NCBI GenBank assembly: GCA_035578905.1
Contig: JAQJVL010000004.1
Location: 6,989,175 to 7,053,174 of the forward strand
Origin: Stictocephala bisonia
Lineage: Eukaryota; Arthropoda; Insecta; Hemiptera; Membracidae
Direction: 5' to 3'
DNA length: 64,000 nucleotides
Both the position numbers and the translations under genes were made by a program. Numbering within the stretch: position 1 is the stretch's first letter; every line of letters starts with the position of its first letter. The notes beneath the pieces are model-generated. The model ran no database searches. It was not told where the DNA came from and saw nothing but the letters and a program-made list of their open reading frames with translations. Positions 38,706-50,294 of the stretch are shown one piece after another.

Positions 38706-40503
38706 CGATGCCAGATAAGTTTTTCTAAGTAAAAAATAAGTTAATTATGAATCAAATATATTAAATCAAAAGCTACCGTAAACTGAATGTTACTAAGAAT
38801 GAATCCCTACAGAAAAATACTCACTATCAGTTTTACGTATAGATCCTTGACGAGTTGGTTCATAGATTGCTTAGACTAGAGTCGGGATAAGTATTAGCTA
38901 TCAGTCTGTACTGTGCGACATGTTCAGGATGGGAGACTGAAAAGTTTTGAGTTATGCCAGAACTGACAGCGGCCTATTTGGAGTATTGTCAAAAGGTACA
39001 AGACAAAGTTAGTTAGCTAGGAAATTGTCTATAGGTGAAGGTATTCTTCTCCTCTATCTATTTCTTGATCAATTTTAACGATTCAGGGGTCAACAAAGTT
39101 TCCGATATTCCTAGTTATGCAATAAGAGCTTTATTGTTAAATATTTTTACCCTGAAGGGCACGGGAAACCCTCAAAGTACGTTATTCGGACATAAGAATC
39201 ACATAGAGTGACGAGATTTTTTTTTAGTAAAAAAATTTTTAATGAGTCAAAAAAATAACTGCTGCTCAAATGTAAATAATGATGTTTTTCAAAAATTTAA
39301 TAGCTGTTGGTTAATGATGATGTTTATAGTACTGTATTGAGATTGAAATGATTATAAATATTTCTTAATTTTAGAGAGAGATTTTTAACATTTAAAATAT
39401 GATTATTAATAATATAATGTTAATAATTTAAATCATTTTAAAAATATTAAAATTGAGATTTAAAAATGATAAATAACTAAAGGTATTTCATTTATTTAAT
39501 TAACTATCAACTCATAAATAAAACCAATCAAATACAAACTTTGGAAATGGGTCAAGTAATTACATTAAGTGTTTATATTTAGACAGTAAATAAGTTGAGC
39601 TATTGTTGATACATTTATATATTCTGATTTTACTTAATACAGTTTATTCCCTAATATTTGAAGTAAGTAAAAAGTCACTTGTCAAGGCCGAAGGCCGAGG
39701 TTTCGCGAGAACAGCGAAGCGTGCAGGGGGTCCCCTACGTTTTTTATTTATTTTTTTTTTTTTATTTTTGTGGCTTGAGAAATCTTAAAGAAAGTAGTTA
39801 TCCACGTAGATTTAATGAAACAACTGAATTCAAAAACGTGTTTTATGTTGTTCAGATTACCAGGTACTGTATCTTGCTTTTCTTCTACGAATCATTGATG
39901 TTCAAGACTGACGCTCCCCTACCCGGTTCTAGCTTTGGAACTCTATCATTCTGGTGTTTTACTTGTCTCAGTTTTTGCGGGCGTCTAGCACCGCTAACCT
40001 AGTTTGTACCAGGAATCCCGTCCTGGCAGAGCCGGTCACTCTCGTGTGCATACACCAGGTGGGCGAGGCGAGGAGGGGGAGTAGGCCTACCTGTTTTCCC
40101 GCGCTGCCATTATGTCGGACCATCACCTGTCCTTCGCGCACCTGCACCTCTCCTAGGGCTTCTTTTGAGACCGTCCCCCGCAGCGGCAGTCCTATCCTAT
40201 CCTCTTCTCCCTCCATACTGTACAAGGTTATAAATAAACCGATTGCCCACACAGAGACGCCATTGAACGACCAGATTCATACTAATCGTTGTTATTGTTG
40301 CATGCCCTTATTAATCATGTTACAACTAGTTCGTTTGTGTATCACATGGATATTTGTTTTGCTTGCATTTTATTTTACATAAGGCATTAAGGCATTTTCG
40401 TCTAACAAATGCAATTAATATTCATAAATCACTACGGGTTGTATTAAGGGGGGGAGGGGGAGATCTGGAGTGATCAGAGGTTTTGATGGTGTCCGACCAT
40501 CAC
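38706..40503. other. AT-rich region with a GC-rich block at 39.9-40.25 kb
   Basis: The interval 39,160-39,560 is strongly AT-rich. From about 39,900 to 40,240 the composition rises in GC (GGTGGGCGAGGCGAGGAGGG near 40,059). Overlapping frames occur on both strands there, but no motif was recognised. It could be an old exon, a promoter or element sequence. Confidence 0.35.
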
Positions 40504-40575
40504 GAATCTATTCCCATAAGGCCTGGACTGGACGAATCTATTCCCATAAGGCCTGGACTGGACGAATCTATTCCC
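40504..40575. repeat. Short tandem repeat, 30-bp unit, 2.5 copies
   Basis: GACGAATCTATTCCCATAAG then GCCTGGACTG occurs twice, followed by a partial third copy that runs into the inverted repeat at 40,576. Confidence 0.9.
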
Positions 40576-40786
40576 AAACTGGACTTGGAAAGGTTTATCC
40601 TTTTCAGAGTATCGGCAATTAGAATTTCAAAGTAACTTATTTAATCAATAAAATTAAATTATCAATAGAAAAAATAACCATACTAATTAGTTAGGCCTAC
40701 TTCATAAGGCAAAAGACTAAATCTGTTTATCATGAAATTCAAATGACCGCTACTCTGAAAAGGATAAATCTTTTGAAGTCCGGTTT
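40576..40786. mobile_element. Small inverted-repeat (MITE-like) element
   Basis: A 36-bp arm, AAACTGGACTTGGAAAGGTT then TATCCTTTTCAGAGTA (40,576-40,611), is repeated inverted at 40,751-40,786 with a few mismatches. The 139-bp interior is AT-rich. No clear target duplication was seen. Confidence 0.6.
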
Positions 40787-40790
40787 GCGC

Positions 40791-41194
40791 AATCAATTTC
40801 TATTAAATAGACCTTTCATTGGATACCGAAGTCACCCAAGGCTTACATTTAAGATTTTCGTTCAACTCCTAACGGGCCGTCCCCACGAAAAGATGAAATA
40901 TCACTAATGGCGTCAAAAAGTAGGTTCGTTGTAACCATGATAATGTGCAAACTTTCACTTTTACTAGCGAAGTCATACAAAAGCTGTGAAAACGTTTCCA
41001 TATCCCCCCCCCCCCCCACCTTGTACAGTATATACTGGAATGAAACTATAAAAAATGCAAGTTATTAATAAACGGTAAGTCATTGAAAGGGTTTTAGGAT
41101 TATCCTCATAGTTTAAAGGATTGCACTTAATCCCCCTCATGTCTTAAACTAACAATCTAGCACATTTGTTTGATTGATGCACATAGATTTTAGA
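40791..41194. other. Spacer with a poly-C tract
   Basis: Unique DNA. A run of 14 C lies at about 41,004-41,017. Confidence 0.5.
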
Positions 41195-41575
41195 TCAGAT
41201 ATACCTACCCACCCACCCATACGCTTGCAGTACTATTGACCCACCCGCCCATCCATACATTTCATTGGTATTCTACCCACTCACCAATACATTTACAGTG
41301 GTATTGACCCACCTGTCTACCCATACACATAAAATGTTATTGACCCACCCGCCCACTCATTTAATTGCAATGCTACTGGCCCACCCATGTACCATGTACG
41401 TATATGGGCGGGTCAATAACACTGTACGTGTATGAGCGGGTAGATGGGCCCATAACACAGTAAGTGTAAGGTAAGCGAGTGAGTCAGTAGAATTGTACGA
41501 AATAGGTGGACGGGTGGGTCAATAGGACGTTATGTGTATGGGTGGGTACTTTATGTACTTCAGGGCCCATACATG
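41195..41575. repeat. Tail-to-tail array of a ~55-bp (CCCACC-rich) unit
   Basis: From 41,195 to about 41,395 the unit appears as ATTGACCCACCCGCCCATCC ATACAT. From about 41,400 the same unit appears in reverse orientation (ATATGGGCGGGTCAATAACA, GTGGGTCAATAGGA). The strand switch is near 41,395, so the array is palindromic overall. Confidence 0.8.
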
Positions 41576-41719
41576 TACGGTGGTATTCTTAAATTACTCG
41601 TTGGAAAAATAAATTAACATAATACAATTATCACAGAAATAATTGCAATGTAAGAGGTCACTTACTAAATGAAATATTGATCACATATAAAGTCATTGAG
41701 ATGTTGCCCATTTGGGTTT

Positions 41720-41720
<1 letters not shown>

Positions 41721-41779
<59 letters not shown>
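41721..41779. repeat. (AAT)n microsatellite, about 20 copies
   Basis: Uninterrupted ATA/AAT trinucleotide run of 59 bp. Confidence 0.98.
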
Positions 41780-42134
41780 CTCTATTTTCTAAAATGTACA
41801 TATAAATTCAATAAGTCATCTACATTGAGATTAGAGTACAATAATACAACAAAGAAAATGTCTTATTTGAATTCCTATTATATGCAGAATTCCTATTATA
41901 TTATAACTCACGTTATGCCGTTTGCTTGGTAATGCTGTATATTTATAGACCCATGTGTTATGTGCTCGACGCATTCGTTCAATTGTTATCTATTTTGTTT
42001 GATGTATTTTTCTCGGAAATGATACATAGTTGTCCTTTTATTGCAAAAATGATTAATTGTCCTTTTATTAACTGACAATAACTTTCACTTCCAGATTTTT
42101 ATATTTATTTAGTAACCACAAAAATAACGTAGTA

Positions 42135-43505
42135 GCATTGTTAACGGGGTTGGCCCAACTTTCCTATCAGATGTCCATAACCCATTACTTAAATCAATAA
42201 CGTCGTAGGATTGTTGACGTGGTTGGGCCAACTTTCCTATCAGATGTCCATAACCCATTACTTAAATCAATAACGTCGTAGGATTGTTGACGTGGTTGGG
42301 CCAACTTTCCTATCAGATGTCCATAACCCATTACTTAAATCAATAACGTCGTAGGATTGTTGACGTGGTTGGGCCAACTTTCCTATCAGATGTCCATAAC
42401 CCATTACTTAAATCAATAACGTCGTAGGATTGTTGACGTGGTTGGGCCAACTTTCCTATCAGATGTCCATAATCCATTACTTAAATCAATAACGTCGTAG
42501 GATTGTTGACGTGGTTGGGCCAACTTTCCTATCAGATGTCCATAACCCATTACTTAAATCAATAACGTCGTAGGATTGTTGACGTGGTTGGGCCAACTTT
42601 CCTATCAGATGTCCATAATCCATTACTGTCATCTTGGTAGTGTCAATAACGTCGTAAGATTGTTGACGTGGTTGGGCCAACTTTCCTATCAGATGTACAT
42701 AATCCATTACTGTCATCTTGGCAGTGTCAATAACGTCGTAAGATTGTTGACGTGGTTGGGCCAACTTTCCTATCAGATGTACATAATCCATTACTGTCAT
42801 CTTGGCAGTGTCAATAACGTCGTAAGATTGTTGACGTGGTTGGGCCAACTTTCCTATCAGATGTACATAATCCATTACTGTCATCTTGGCAGTGTCAGTA
42901 ACGTCGTAAGATTGTTGACGTGGTTGGGCCAACTTTTCTATCAGATGTACATAATCCATTACTGTCATCTTGGCAGTGTCAATAACGTCGTAAGATTGTT
43001 GACGTGGTTGGGCCAACTTTCCTATCTGATGTCCATAATCCATTACTGTCATCTTGGCAGTGTCAGTAACGTCGTAAGATTGTTGATGTGGTTGGGCCAA
43101 CTTTCCTATCAGATGTACATAATCCATTACTGTCATCTTGGCAGTGTCAATAACGTCGTAAGATTATTGACGGGGTTGGCCCAACTTTCCTATCAGATGT
43201 CCATAACCCATTACTGTTATCTTGGCAGTGTCAGTAACGTCGTAAGATTGTTGACGGGGTTGGCCCAACTTTCCTATCAGATGTCCATAACCCATTACTG
43301 TTATCTTGGCAGTGTCAATAACGTCGTAAGATTGTTGACGTGGTTGGCCCAACTTTCCTATCAGATGTACATCTGATAGGAAAGTTAATATAATCCTTTA
43401 CTGTCATCTTGGCAGTGTCAATAACGTCGTAAGATTGTTGACGGGGTTTGCCTAACTTTCCTATCAGATGTCCATAACCCATAACTGTCATCTTGGCAGT
43501 GTCAA
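42135..43505. repeat. Minisatellite with 73-bp and 84-bp subfamilies
   Basis: The shared core is GGTTGGGCCAACTTTCCTAT then CAGATGTCCATAA. From 42,135 to about 42,620 the unit is 73 bp (core plus CATTACTTAAATCAATAACG); from there to 43,505 it is 84 bp, with CTGTCATCTTGGCAGTGTCA replacing CTTAAATCA. About 18 copies in all. The 84-bp half is open in frame on both strands (up to 266 codons) because of the unit length. A perfect palindrome interrupts it at 43,351-43,386. Confidence 0.96.
43351..43386. repeat. Perfect 36-bp palindrome within the array
   Basis: AACTTTCCTATCAGATGT is followed directly by its own reverse complement. The first half is the normal array core; the second half is the core flipped. 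Confidence 0.95.
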
Positions 43506-44819
43506 TTAACTGACTTATACTTAATTAACTGGTCAGCTCTCAACGACAGACCGCACTCCTCTAATTAGCTTATATTGGTAGATCCCGTGAATTCACAGAA
43601 ACCACGTACTTTAACTCTGGTACGTATAATAATACTGTACTATGTACTTCATTCATAATTTCCAATGAATCACTTAAATGTAGTAGCCTACAATGTAACT
43701 AATTCTTATTTTTAATTTTTTTATAAAATATTGTTATATTATTTTATAACATTAATACATTATAATGTAAAATTCAAATATAATTTAGTTTTTATTTATA
43801 AAAACTATAGTTTTAAAAATAATGTAGGCCTACCTCTTTTTAAGAATAATGTACTTTTAATATTATACTAGCTGTTATAAAAGTATCCTGGACTGGTTCA
43901 CTTATACATTTATTCATTTTTGTGTGCGTTGTTTTGGGTAAAAATAGAAACTGATAAGTTGGGCGTCAAAACTATTGTTAGGAATTGTAAGGTTCTAAGA
44001 ATGAACCCATGATCAGAACAGAGTTAATCTAGGCCGATATGAAAATTATTGTTAACTATTGATGTGGCAAAGAATACCTGAGGTGTCGTTTTAAAGTGTT
44101 TCTCCAGTGGCAAACTATACCTGAGGTATAGAATTTACAAACCTAATTTAGCGGCTATTTTTCATACAAATAACCATGAAAGCCTATCATATTATATATC
44201 ATTACACTCTTAATATTCTCAAGAGTAAAATACTGTAATTTTATAAAGATACGGTACTCCTAAAAATAACTTCGCAAAAAATTATAAAAGACTAATTACA
44301 AAATCTGCACTCCACAAATATCCCCACGCACGAGCGTATACGTAAAAGAGCACACGTTTTTCCCTCCACTTTTAGCCAGGTAATATTTGTGTGGGAAAGA
44401 TGAGAGCTACATCCCTGAATCAGAATTTTCCTAGGCAACACGACCAACTGTTTGTATTCATTCTAAAATGTCGATTTCTTATTATTCGATTTTTATTTGA
44501 AGTGATGTTTTCTTGTTTTCTATAATGGCAAACGATACCTGTAGGTATCGAATTGTTTTCGACCTGTTGCTAAGTAACAGTATGGTTTATATGATCGATT
44601 TTTATACCAATCGACGCGTTATGAAATTTTCAACAAGGAATACACATTTTGAGAGGCTATTTATAGCTTGACCTTGTTTATTTCACATGTCGAACGGGAC
44701 GTATGATTCACTCGGCGCACCAGACTGTCGGGCCAGTTTGTTTGTTGTGCATACCTCCTAGCTGTGCCTACGTTCTGTTCTTGAATCTGTATTATTTATG
44801 TTGATCTGTTTACTTTTAT
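43506..44819. other. AT-rich DNA upstream of a piggyBac-like relic, with three short dyads
   Basis: TGGCAAA-type words followed by an ATACCTGAGGTAT dyad occur near 44,066, 44,108 and 44,526 (the last as GATACCTGTAGGTATC). They may be subterminal repeats of the element whose transposase tail lies downstream. The left terminus of that element was not found. Confidence 0.4.
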
Positions 44820-45131
44820 AAACAATTCTACAGGCCTATGAGTAGGTGGGACTTTCTGAACAGTATTGTAAACTCTCTTACTCAAATGCCAGGCCCTCTG
44901 GGTGATGCGCCTCAACCACCGCACATTCCCCCAAACATCTCCTGCAATCCCTAGGAAAATAGGCGTTTGTGCTGTGTATGCCATTTGAAATCAAGTTATT
45001 GGTGTCTCCCATGTAATGCAGCAGTGCATATGAAATGCTACCTCAATTTGAACATTTTGTCCGGCCCCAACAAAGAGGACGCAAAAGAGCACATATCAAT
45101 GCAAGCGACTCAGATGAGTAAATTCAAATAA
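44820..45131 (+). pseudogene. piggyBac-like transposase C-terminal zinc-binding tail, relic
   Basis: Plus-strand translation from about 44,962 gives RRLCCVCHLKSSYWCLPCNA then AVHMKC, ending with MSKFK and TAA at 45,129-45,131. The CxxC...CxxC...H..C spacing fits the cysteine-rich domain at the end of piggyBac transposases. Upstream sequence (APQPPHIPPNI, about 44,921-44,953) is in another phase, so frameshifts are present. The catalytic core is absent. About 700 bp downstream the sequence reaches GGGTTAA, the expected kind of 3' terminus. Confidence 0.65.
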
Positions 45132-45842
45132 TTGTATATATAGTTATAGATAAGTGTTTTATTTTTTGAATTATGTTTAGTTATATGTTATTTCATGTTT
45201 ATGTACTCAGATACTTTGATTTTAGATCTCTGAGACATGATTGTGCTAGTTTATTTGCAAAAAACTTTTCTCAAATTTCAAAATTTTAACTTTTTTGTAA
45301 AAAAAACCAAAAAAATTATATTTTTTGAAAGGTTATTTTATATTGTACTCAATAATAATAATAGGTTTTATCAAATAAATGTAATTTTACTTATTTTTCT
45401 TCATATTTATTTGCATATACCTATAATTTCATAAATTTACACTTTTTCAAATATTTACAAAAATAAAACAAAATACACAAAATTTGAAACAAACTTTTAC
45501 TTATTTTGAAGAGAACCTTTTTTCATACATTTTGATACATGTATATTTTGATTATTCCAGTAAAAATTGTTGTATATTTTATAATTATGGTTACTTTTCA
45601 ATTTTATATCTCAACATGTACAAACTTTTATATTTTACTGGTAATAAAAATGTTTGATGTGAATAGATAACATTTTAGAGATAACAAACATATTATGTAG
45701 TTATTTCTGAACAAAACAATATGAAACATGATACATTTTAGTGCAAAACAGTATTTTTTACAGAATTTTGAAGTATAAGGCTCAAAACAACAAAAACTAG
45801 CCTGCCACTATAGAGATTTTAAGCTACCATGTATAGGGTTAA
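45132..45842. mobile_element. 3' untranslated part and terminus of the piggyBac-like relic
   Basis: AT-rich DNA ending CTACCATGTATAGGG at 45,838, followed by TTAA (45,839-45,842). In reverse complement the end reads TTAACCCTATACATGG, the classical piggyBac layout (TTAA then CCC). The next element begins immediately after this TTAA. Confidence 0.6.
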
Positions 45843-46188
45843 AAGAGTCTGCAAAGGCTGTCGGCCATATTGGTTTTAATCCCATAAGAACAATGTTAAT
45901 TTTGAACCGGACAGTTATTTTTAAACGGATTTTCCCAAACAGTCCTAATTAGTTGTATTTTAAAAAATATTAAAATTATTTGGTTTGAGTTATATTGTCA
46001 TATATTTTTTCAAAATATGCGCATGTATTCAAAATATCAAAAGCAAACCCAATGCGCAGAATGAAACCTTTTAAAATGACCCCTCATACACAACTTTTAA
46101 TCAATAAATAACAAAAAAATATGGATTCGCAAATAACATTGTTATTATGGGATTAAAACCAACATGGCTGACAGCCTCTGCAGACTTT
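45843..46188. mobile_element. TTAA-type MITE with ~58-bp inverted termini
   Basis: The left end AAGAGTCTGCAAAGGCTGTC then GGCCATATTGGTTTTAATCC is matched, inverted, by GGATTAAAACCAACATGGCT and GACAGCCTCTGCAGACTTT at the right. Flanks are TTAA on the left (45,839-45,842) and TTAG on the right (46,189-46,192). It is 346 bp and non-coding. Related fragments lie at 22,960, 25,464 and 35,003. Confidence 0.75.
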
Positions 46189-46282
46189 TTAGGTTTTACC
46201 TTTGGAAGACGCATGTCACAACATACAGTTCTCAACGGTTTCTATCAATTAAACATTCGTTGCTGTTTAGCTTTTCAGACAT

Positions 46283-46302
46283 CCTAACCTAACCTAACCT
46301 AA
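46283..46302. repeat. Interstitial (CCTAA)4 telomere-like run
   Basis: Four perfect copies of CCTAA, the complement of TTAGG, the common arthropod telomere unit. It is too short to infer a chromosome end. Confidence 0.85.
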
Positions 46303-46897
46303 GCCATATGAGGGAGGACTTTCCATTTTGAAGTGTTGTTAATGACTGTGAAATGTATCTGAATCAAGAAACCTTTAACTTCCTATATTATCCTTTTATT
46401 TCGCATGCCTATACAGTTCAGGATATTACACAGGATAACTTCAGGATAGCTTATAGCTCCATAGATTCCTGTTTAAATGTATTTTTTTTAATTTAGCTAG
46501 TTGTAGGCAAAGCGAAGAGTTTAACCAAGTCTTGAAAAGAGTAACCAAAAGTCTCAAAAAATGGTTTTGGTTACTTCACTATTTTTTATAAATATAAAAT
46601 TTATTATTTATTATTTATTATTTAAAATTTATTATTATAAATACCTTTCCATAAGATATTTATGGAGGAGTTTGTTGCATTCTTTTAATAAAGAGTTGCA
46701 TTCTTATTGTAGGTCTGTTAGACTACCTATTTACCAAAGAGTTATGTAAGTTTCTAAACATATTCATATTTTTAAAAGCTTTGTTCACTAACCTCGTATT
46801 ACAATCGGACGACAAAATTGCTTTAAAATAAATATTTTAACCTTACAGTCGTATTATTGTCAATATATTGCAGTACTGTCAGTATTATTGTCAATAT

Positions 46898-47574
46898 ATT
46901 GCAGTGGTTCAGTAACATTTCGTCCCGGTAACATTTCGTCCCGCTGCCAATTTCCTAGAAAAAATGAACATTTCGTCCCGCTGTTTTACAAATTATTAAG
47001 CCAACTAATAAAGTAACATCTCGTCCCGACGAAAGTTTGACAAGGGTTGAGGAACGCAACTCAGGTAAACGAAGGTAACCTAACCTAACCTAACCTAACC
47101 TAACATTATCTAATAAACTGTGTTGTAAATTTTTTTAGATAAAAATGTGCCAATGTATTTTTTTAACGAGATAAAACCATACATTAAAAACAAAAAGTTT
47201 AAGGCTTGGTGACATTATGAAATAAGGATTGTTCTTTTTACACTAAAGTCAGTATAGCTCAGGGTCTGCAGATATTTAAGTATTTTTAATTACCAACAGC
47301 TTTTATTTTCAATCTTTCTTATTATATAGACTGCCAACTTAATTGAGGAATTGATAGTGTTTGCCGATTGAGGGGAGGGCGGAAGACAAGAACAAGTATA
47401 AAACGTATGAGGGTCATACAAACAGTTTTTGTAGACCTGTCAAACATACAATAGCATATGTGCCGGGACGAGATGTTACAAGTAGACAGGTAGAGAGTTC
47501 ACACCTAGCCCCACGCCCGTGGAATCGGGACGAGATGTTTGTTACCGGGACGAAATGTTACGACCCATTGCAGT
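46898..47574. mobile_element. Element with 8-bp target duplication and iterated terminal motif (hAT-like class)
   Basis: ATTGCAGT flanks it on both sides (46,898-46,905 and 47,567-47,574); the element proper is 46,906-47,566, 661 bp. The left end GGTTCAGTAACATTTCGTCC matches the right end in reverse complement, GGGTCGTAACATTTCGTCCC. The motif AACATTTCGTCCCG or AACATCTCGTCCCG is repeated several times at each end (46,914, 46,930, 46,968 and 47,017 on the left; three inverted copies on the right at 47,464-47,553). The interior is non-coding. An 8-bp duplication is typical of hAT elements, but the terminal bases alone do not prove the family. Confidence 0.8.
47079..47103. repeat. Interstitial (CCTAA)5 telomere-like run
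   Basis: Five perfect copies of CCTAA, inside the 8-bp-TSD element. Confidence 0.85.
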
Positions 47575-48344
47575 ACAGTCGTATTTTTGTTAATATATTG
47601 CAGTACTGTCAGTATTATTGATCGTTTAATGTGTCCCTATCCCTTTTATAATTCCGAATAAAAAAGTTCAATGTGGTAGTTTTTTCAAGAAATATTTTAC
47701 TAGTACATTTTCGTGTATTTATGTATTTCAAACGTCTGTTCAGTACGTATACTATAACATATGTTCAGTGTATTTAATCACGAGAATTGTATGGTATATT
47801 ATGTTGAAAGAAAAGGAATGGAAACACTTCCATGTAGTTTTAAGTTAAGTATAGGGTAAATAAACATAACTTTGCAAAATTGTTGAAGCAGTATTATTGA
47901 AATGGTAGAGGAAAGATATTGATAAATATTTGTTCAATAACCGAAAATCAGAGCATCGTTTGAGTTCACTTTGGAGAAAGGCGACATTTGCTTTCGAAAC
48001 AAAGTGTGTCGGCCGGCTAATGAATGACGTGAGATTGGTCTGTCTGTGTTAAAGAGCGTGTGAGCGTTGGCACGGGTCGTCCTCTTTTAATGACCTCCTG
48101 AGTTATTTGTCTTCTTAATATATATTTTAAAACTGTTTCACATTTCAGGCTAGCAATCCATAAGGTATGGGTGGGCGATTCTAGGGGACGATATAGTTTT
48201 ATATTTCAGTTTGCATTAAAAACAAATAAATTTGTGTTAATAATTAAAAAACATGAAACTAATGTGGGATGTCACAAAATATTGATTATAATACTATACC
48301 ACATGTATTTTATTTTATACCAACGATCAAAGAAAACGTAAGGT
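47575..48344. other. Unique AT-rich region
   Basis: Begins with sequence related to the left flank of the preceding element (TATATTGCAGTACTGTCAGT at about 47,593). No gene recognised. Confidence 0.45.
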
Positions 48345-48862
48345 TAGCCAACAATATCGATTATATAAGTAGGCCTATTGTAGTCCAACATTTTTTTTTT
48401 TTTTTTATCAATCCCAGATAGTGTAATGGTTACCACAGATCGATTATATTAGTAGGCCTATTGTAGTCCAACATTTTCTTTTTTATTCATCCCAGATAGC
48501 GTAATGGTTACCACAGATCGATTATATTAGTAGGCCTATTGTAGTCCCAACATTTTTTTTATATCCATCTCAGATAGCGTAATGGTTACCACAGATCGAT
48601 TATATTAGTAGGCCTATTGTAGTCCAACATTTTCTTTTATATCCATCCCAGATAGCGTAATGGTTACCACAGATCGATTATATTAGTAGGCCTATTGTAG
48701 TCCAACATTTTCTTTTATATCCATCCCAGATAGCGTAATGGTTACCACATATCGATTATATAAGTAGGTCTATTGTAGTCCTAAATTTTCATTTATATCG
48801 ACTCTAGATAGCGTAATGGTTACTACAGATATCGATTATATTAGTAGGTCTATTGTAGTTTT
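48345..48862. repeat. Minisatellite, about 77-bp unit, 6-7 copies
   Basis: The unit contains GATAGCGTAATGGTTACCAC, AGATCGATTATATTAGTAGG and CCTATTGTAGTCCAACATTT, plus a T-rich part of varying length (up to 18 T in the first copy). Confidence 0.94.
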
Positions 48863-49849
48863 GTAATTAAACATTCACTAAATTTTGTGTACCACTTTTC
48901 GAAGATAGCGTACAAATTTCGAAGGGGTTATCATCAAATATAGATTTCGAATGTTCGGTTAAAACATTATGGATATCCGAGTTTGAATTAAAACTAAACA
49001 ATAACCACTGAACGTAAAAAAGTAAAAATAGTGTGACAAATTTCTTTATTTATTTCTACGTTACCCTGTTAAGGTAATATTAAAATTTTTTTTAAAAAAG
49101 TACCACTATTTGACACCTTTGGGGTTTATTGTAATGTTTATAAATCGCCAAATAAAAACTAATAATCAACATTTTTGTTTGAAGTAGATATACATGAACG
49201 CACAACCGATTTACAAAGTTTATTGAATTTTTCGCAAGAACAAAAACATCTCTTATCAATTATTGAATTTTCCGCAAGAACAAAAACATCTCTTATCAAT
49301 TTAGTGAGCAACTTTTCTCGATACTAACTAGTGTTACAAACATGAGACAAGTCTTGTTATCAAGCTGTTAATGTCAATTTGGCTATTTGAATATTTAATA
49401 ATTGATAAACTAAGAAATGCGAATATAGCCCTCATAAAATAAGAGTAGATAATACCTCAAGACAGTTTTCTCAACGTTTCCAATTATATTTAGCCCACCA
49501 AGACAGAGTCCATGTAGATAAGTCCTATGATGCTCGTGGTTCGATCTATACGGAGACCTGTCGAAGTTTTACACCTGAGTTCCACTCATGACTTAGTGTC
49601 TTTGTCCTAATTATTATTCCGAATCATGATGAGGCTAAGGGAAACTCTATAATGAATGAGATTGGTCCCGTTCGGCGAGACCGTTAGCAACAATTTCTTT
49701 CTCCAAAACCCGGAAGTCTCAAAATAATTATATACAAAAGAATTGTCAATTCATTGTGGGATATAGCAAACAAATTAGAACATAAATCAGTCATTATTAC
49801 TTATATATTTTTTGTCATCGTACATCATCACATTTAAATCAATACCGTG
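48863..49849. other. Unique DNA with one 41-bp tandem duplication
   Basis: TTATTGAATTTTTCGCAAGA then ACAAAAACATCTCTTATCAA occurs twice at 49,218-49,300. Otherwise AT-rich and without a recognised gene. Confidence 0.5.
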
Positions 49850-50294
49850 TTTCCCCGCATCAATTGAGTGAATTACCAAGTAGTGATGAAAACTGCTACT
49901 CACAGAAATGTGTGATTACTTGTATGCTTGATTTAGTGTTTCCCTGCTGTAATTGAATTACGAAGTAGTGATGACATGGATAGATGAAATCTCCTACTAC
50001 TCATAGAAATGTGTGTACTCGTATACTTTATGTAGTGTTTCCCTGCTGTAATTGAATTACGAAGTAGTGATGACATGGATACATGAAATCTGCTACTCAT
50101 AGAAATGTGTGTACTCGTATACTTGATGTAGTGTTTCCTTGCTTTAATTGAATTACGAAGTAGTGATGACATGGATCAAGGCCAGTGTGGCCTTGCATGG
50201 ATACATGAAATCTGCTACTCATAGAAATGTGTGTACTCGTATGCTTGATGTAGTGTTTCCCCGCTGTAATTGAATTAAGAAGTAGTGATGACAT
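49850..50294. repeat. 98-bp minisatellite, left segment (about 4.5 copies)
   Basis: The unit contains GTGTTTCCCTGCTGTAATTG, AATTACGAAGTAGTGATGAC and ATGGATACATGAAATCTGCT. The array is cut at 50,294 by the LTR element and resumes at 58,022. One copy carries an internal insertion near 50,177-50,197. Confidence 0.95.

Noticed and set aside
39900..40382. GC-rich interval with open frames as a possible host exon
   Set aside because: Both strands are open, no splice-flanked or conserved motif was found, and a call would be a guess.
42486..43376. Open frames of 216 and 266 codons on opposite strands
   Set aside because: They exist only because the 84-bp unit is a multiple of three and lacks stops; the frame vanishes where the unit becomes 73 bp.
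49500..49600. GGTTCGATCTATACGG, resembling a tRNA T-loop
   Set aside because: No matching acceptor, D-arm or anticodon stem around it.
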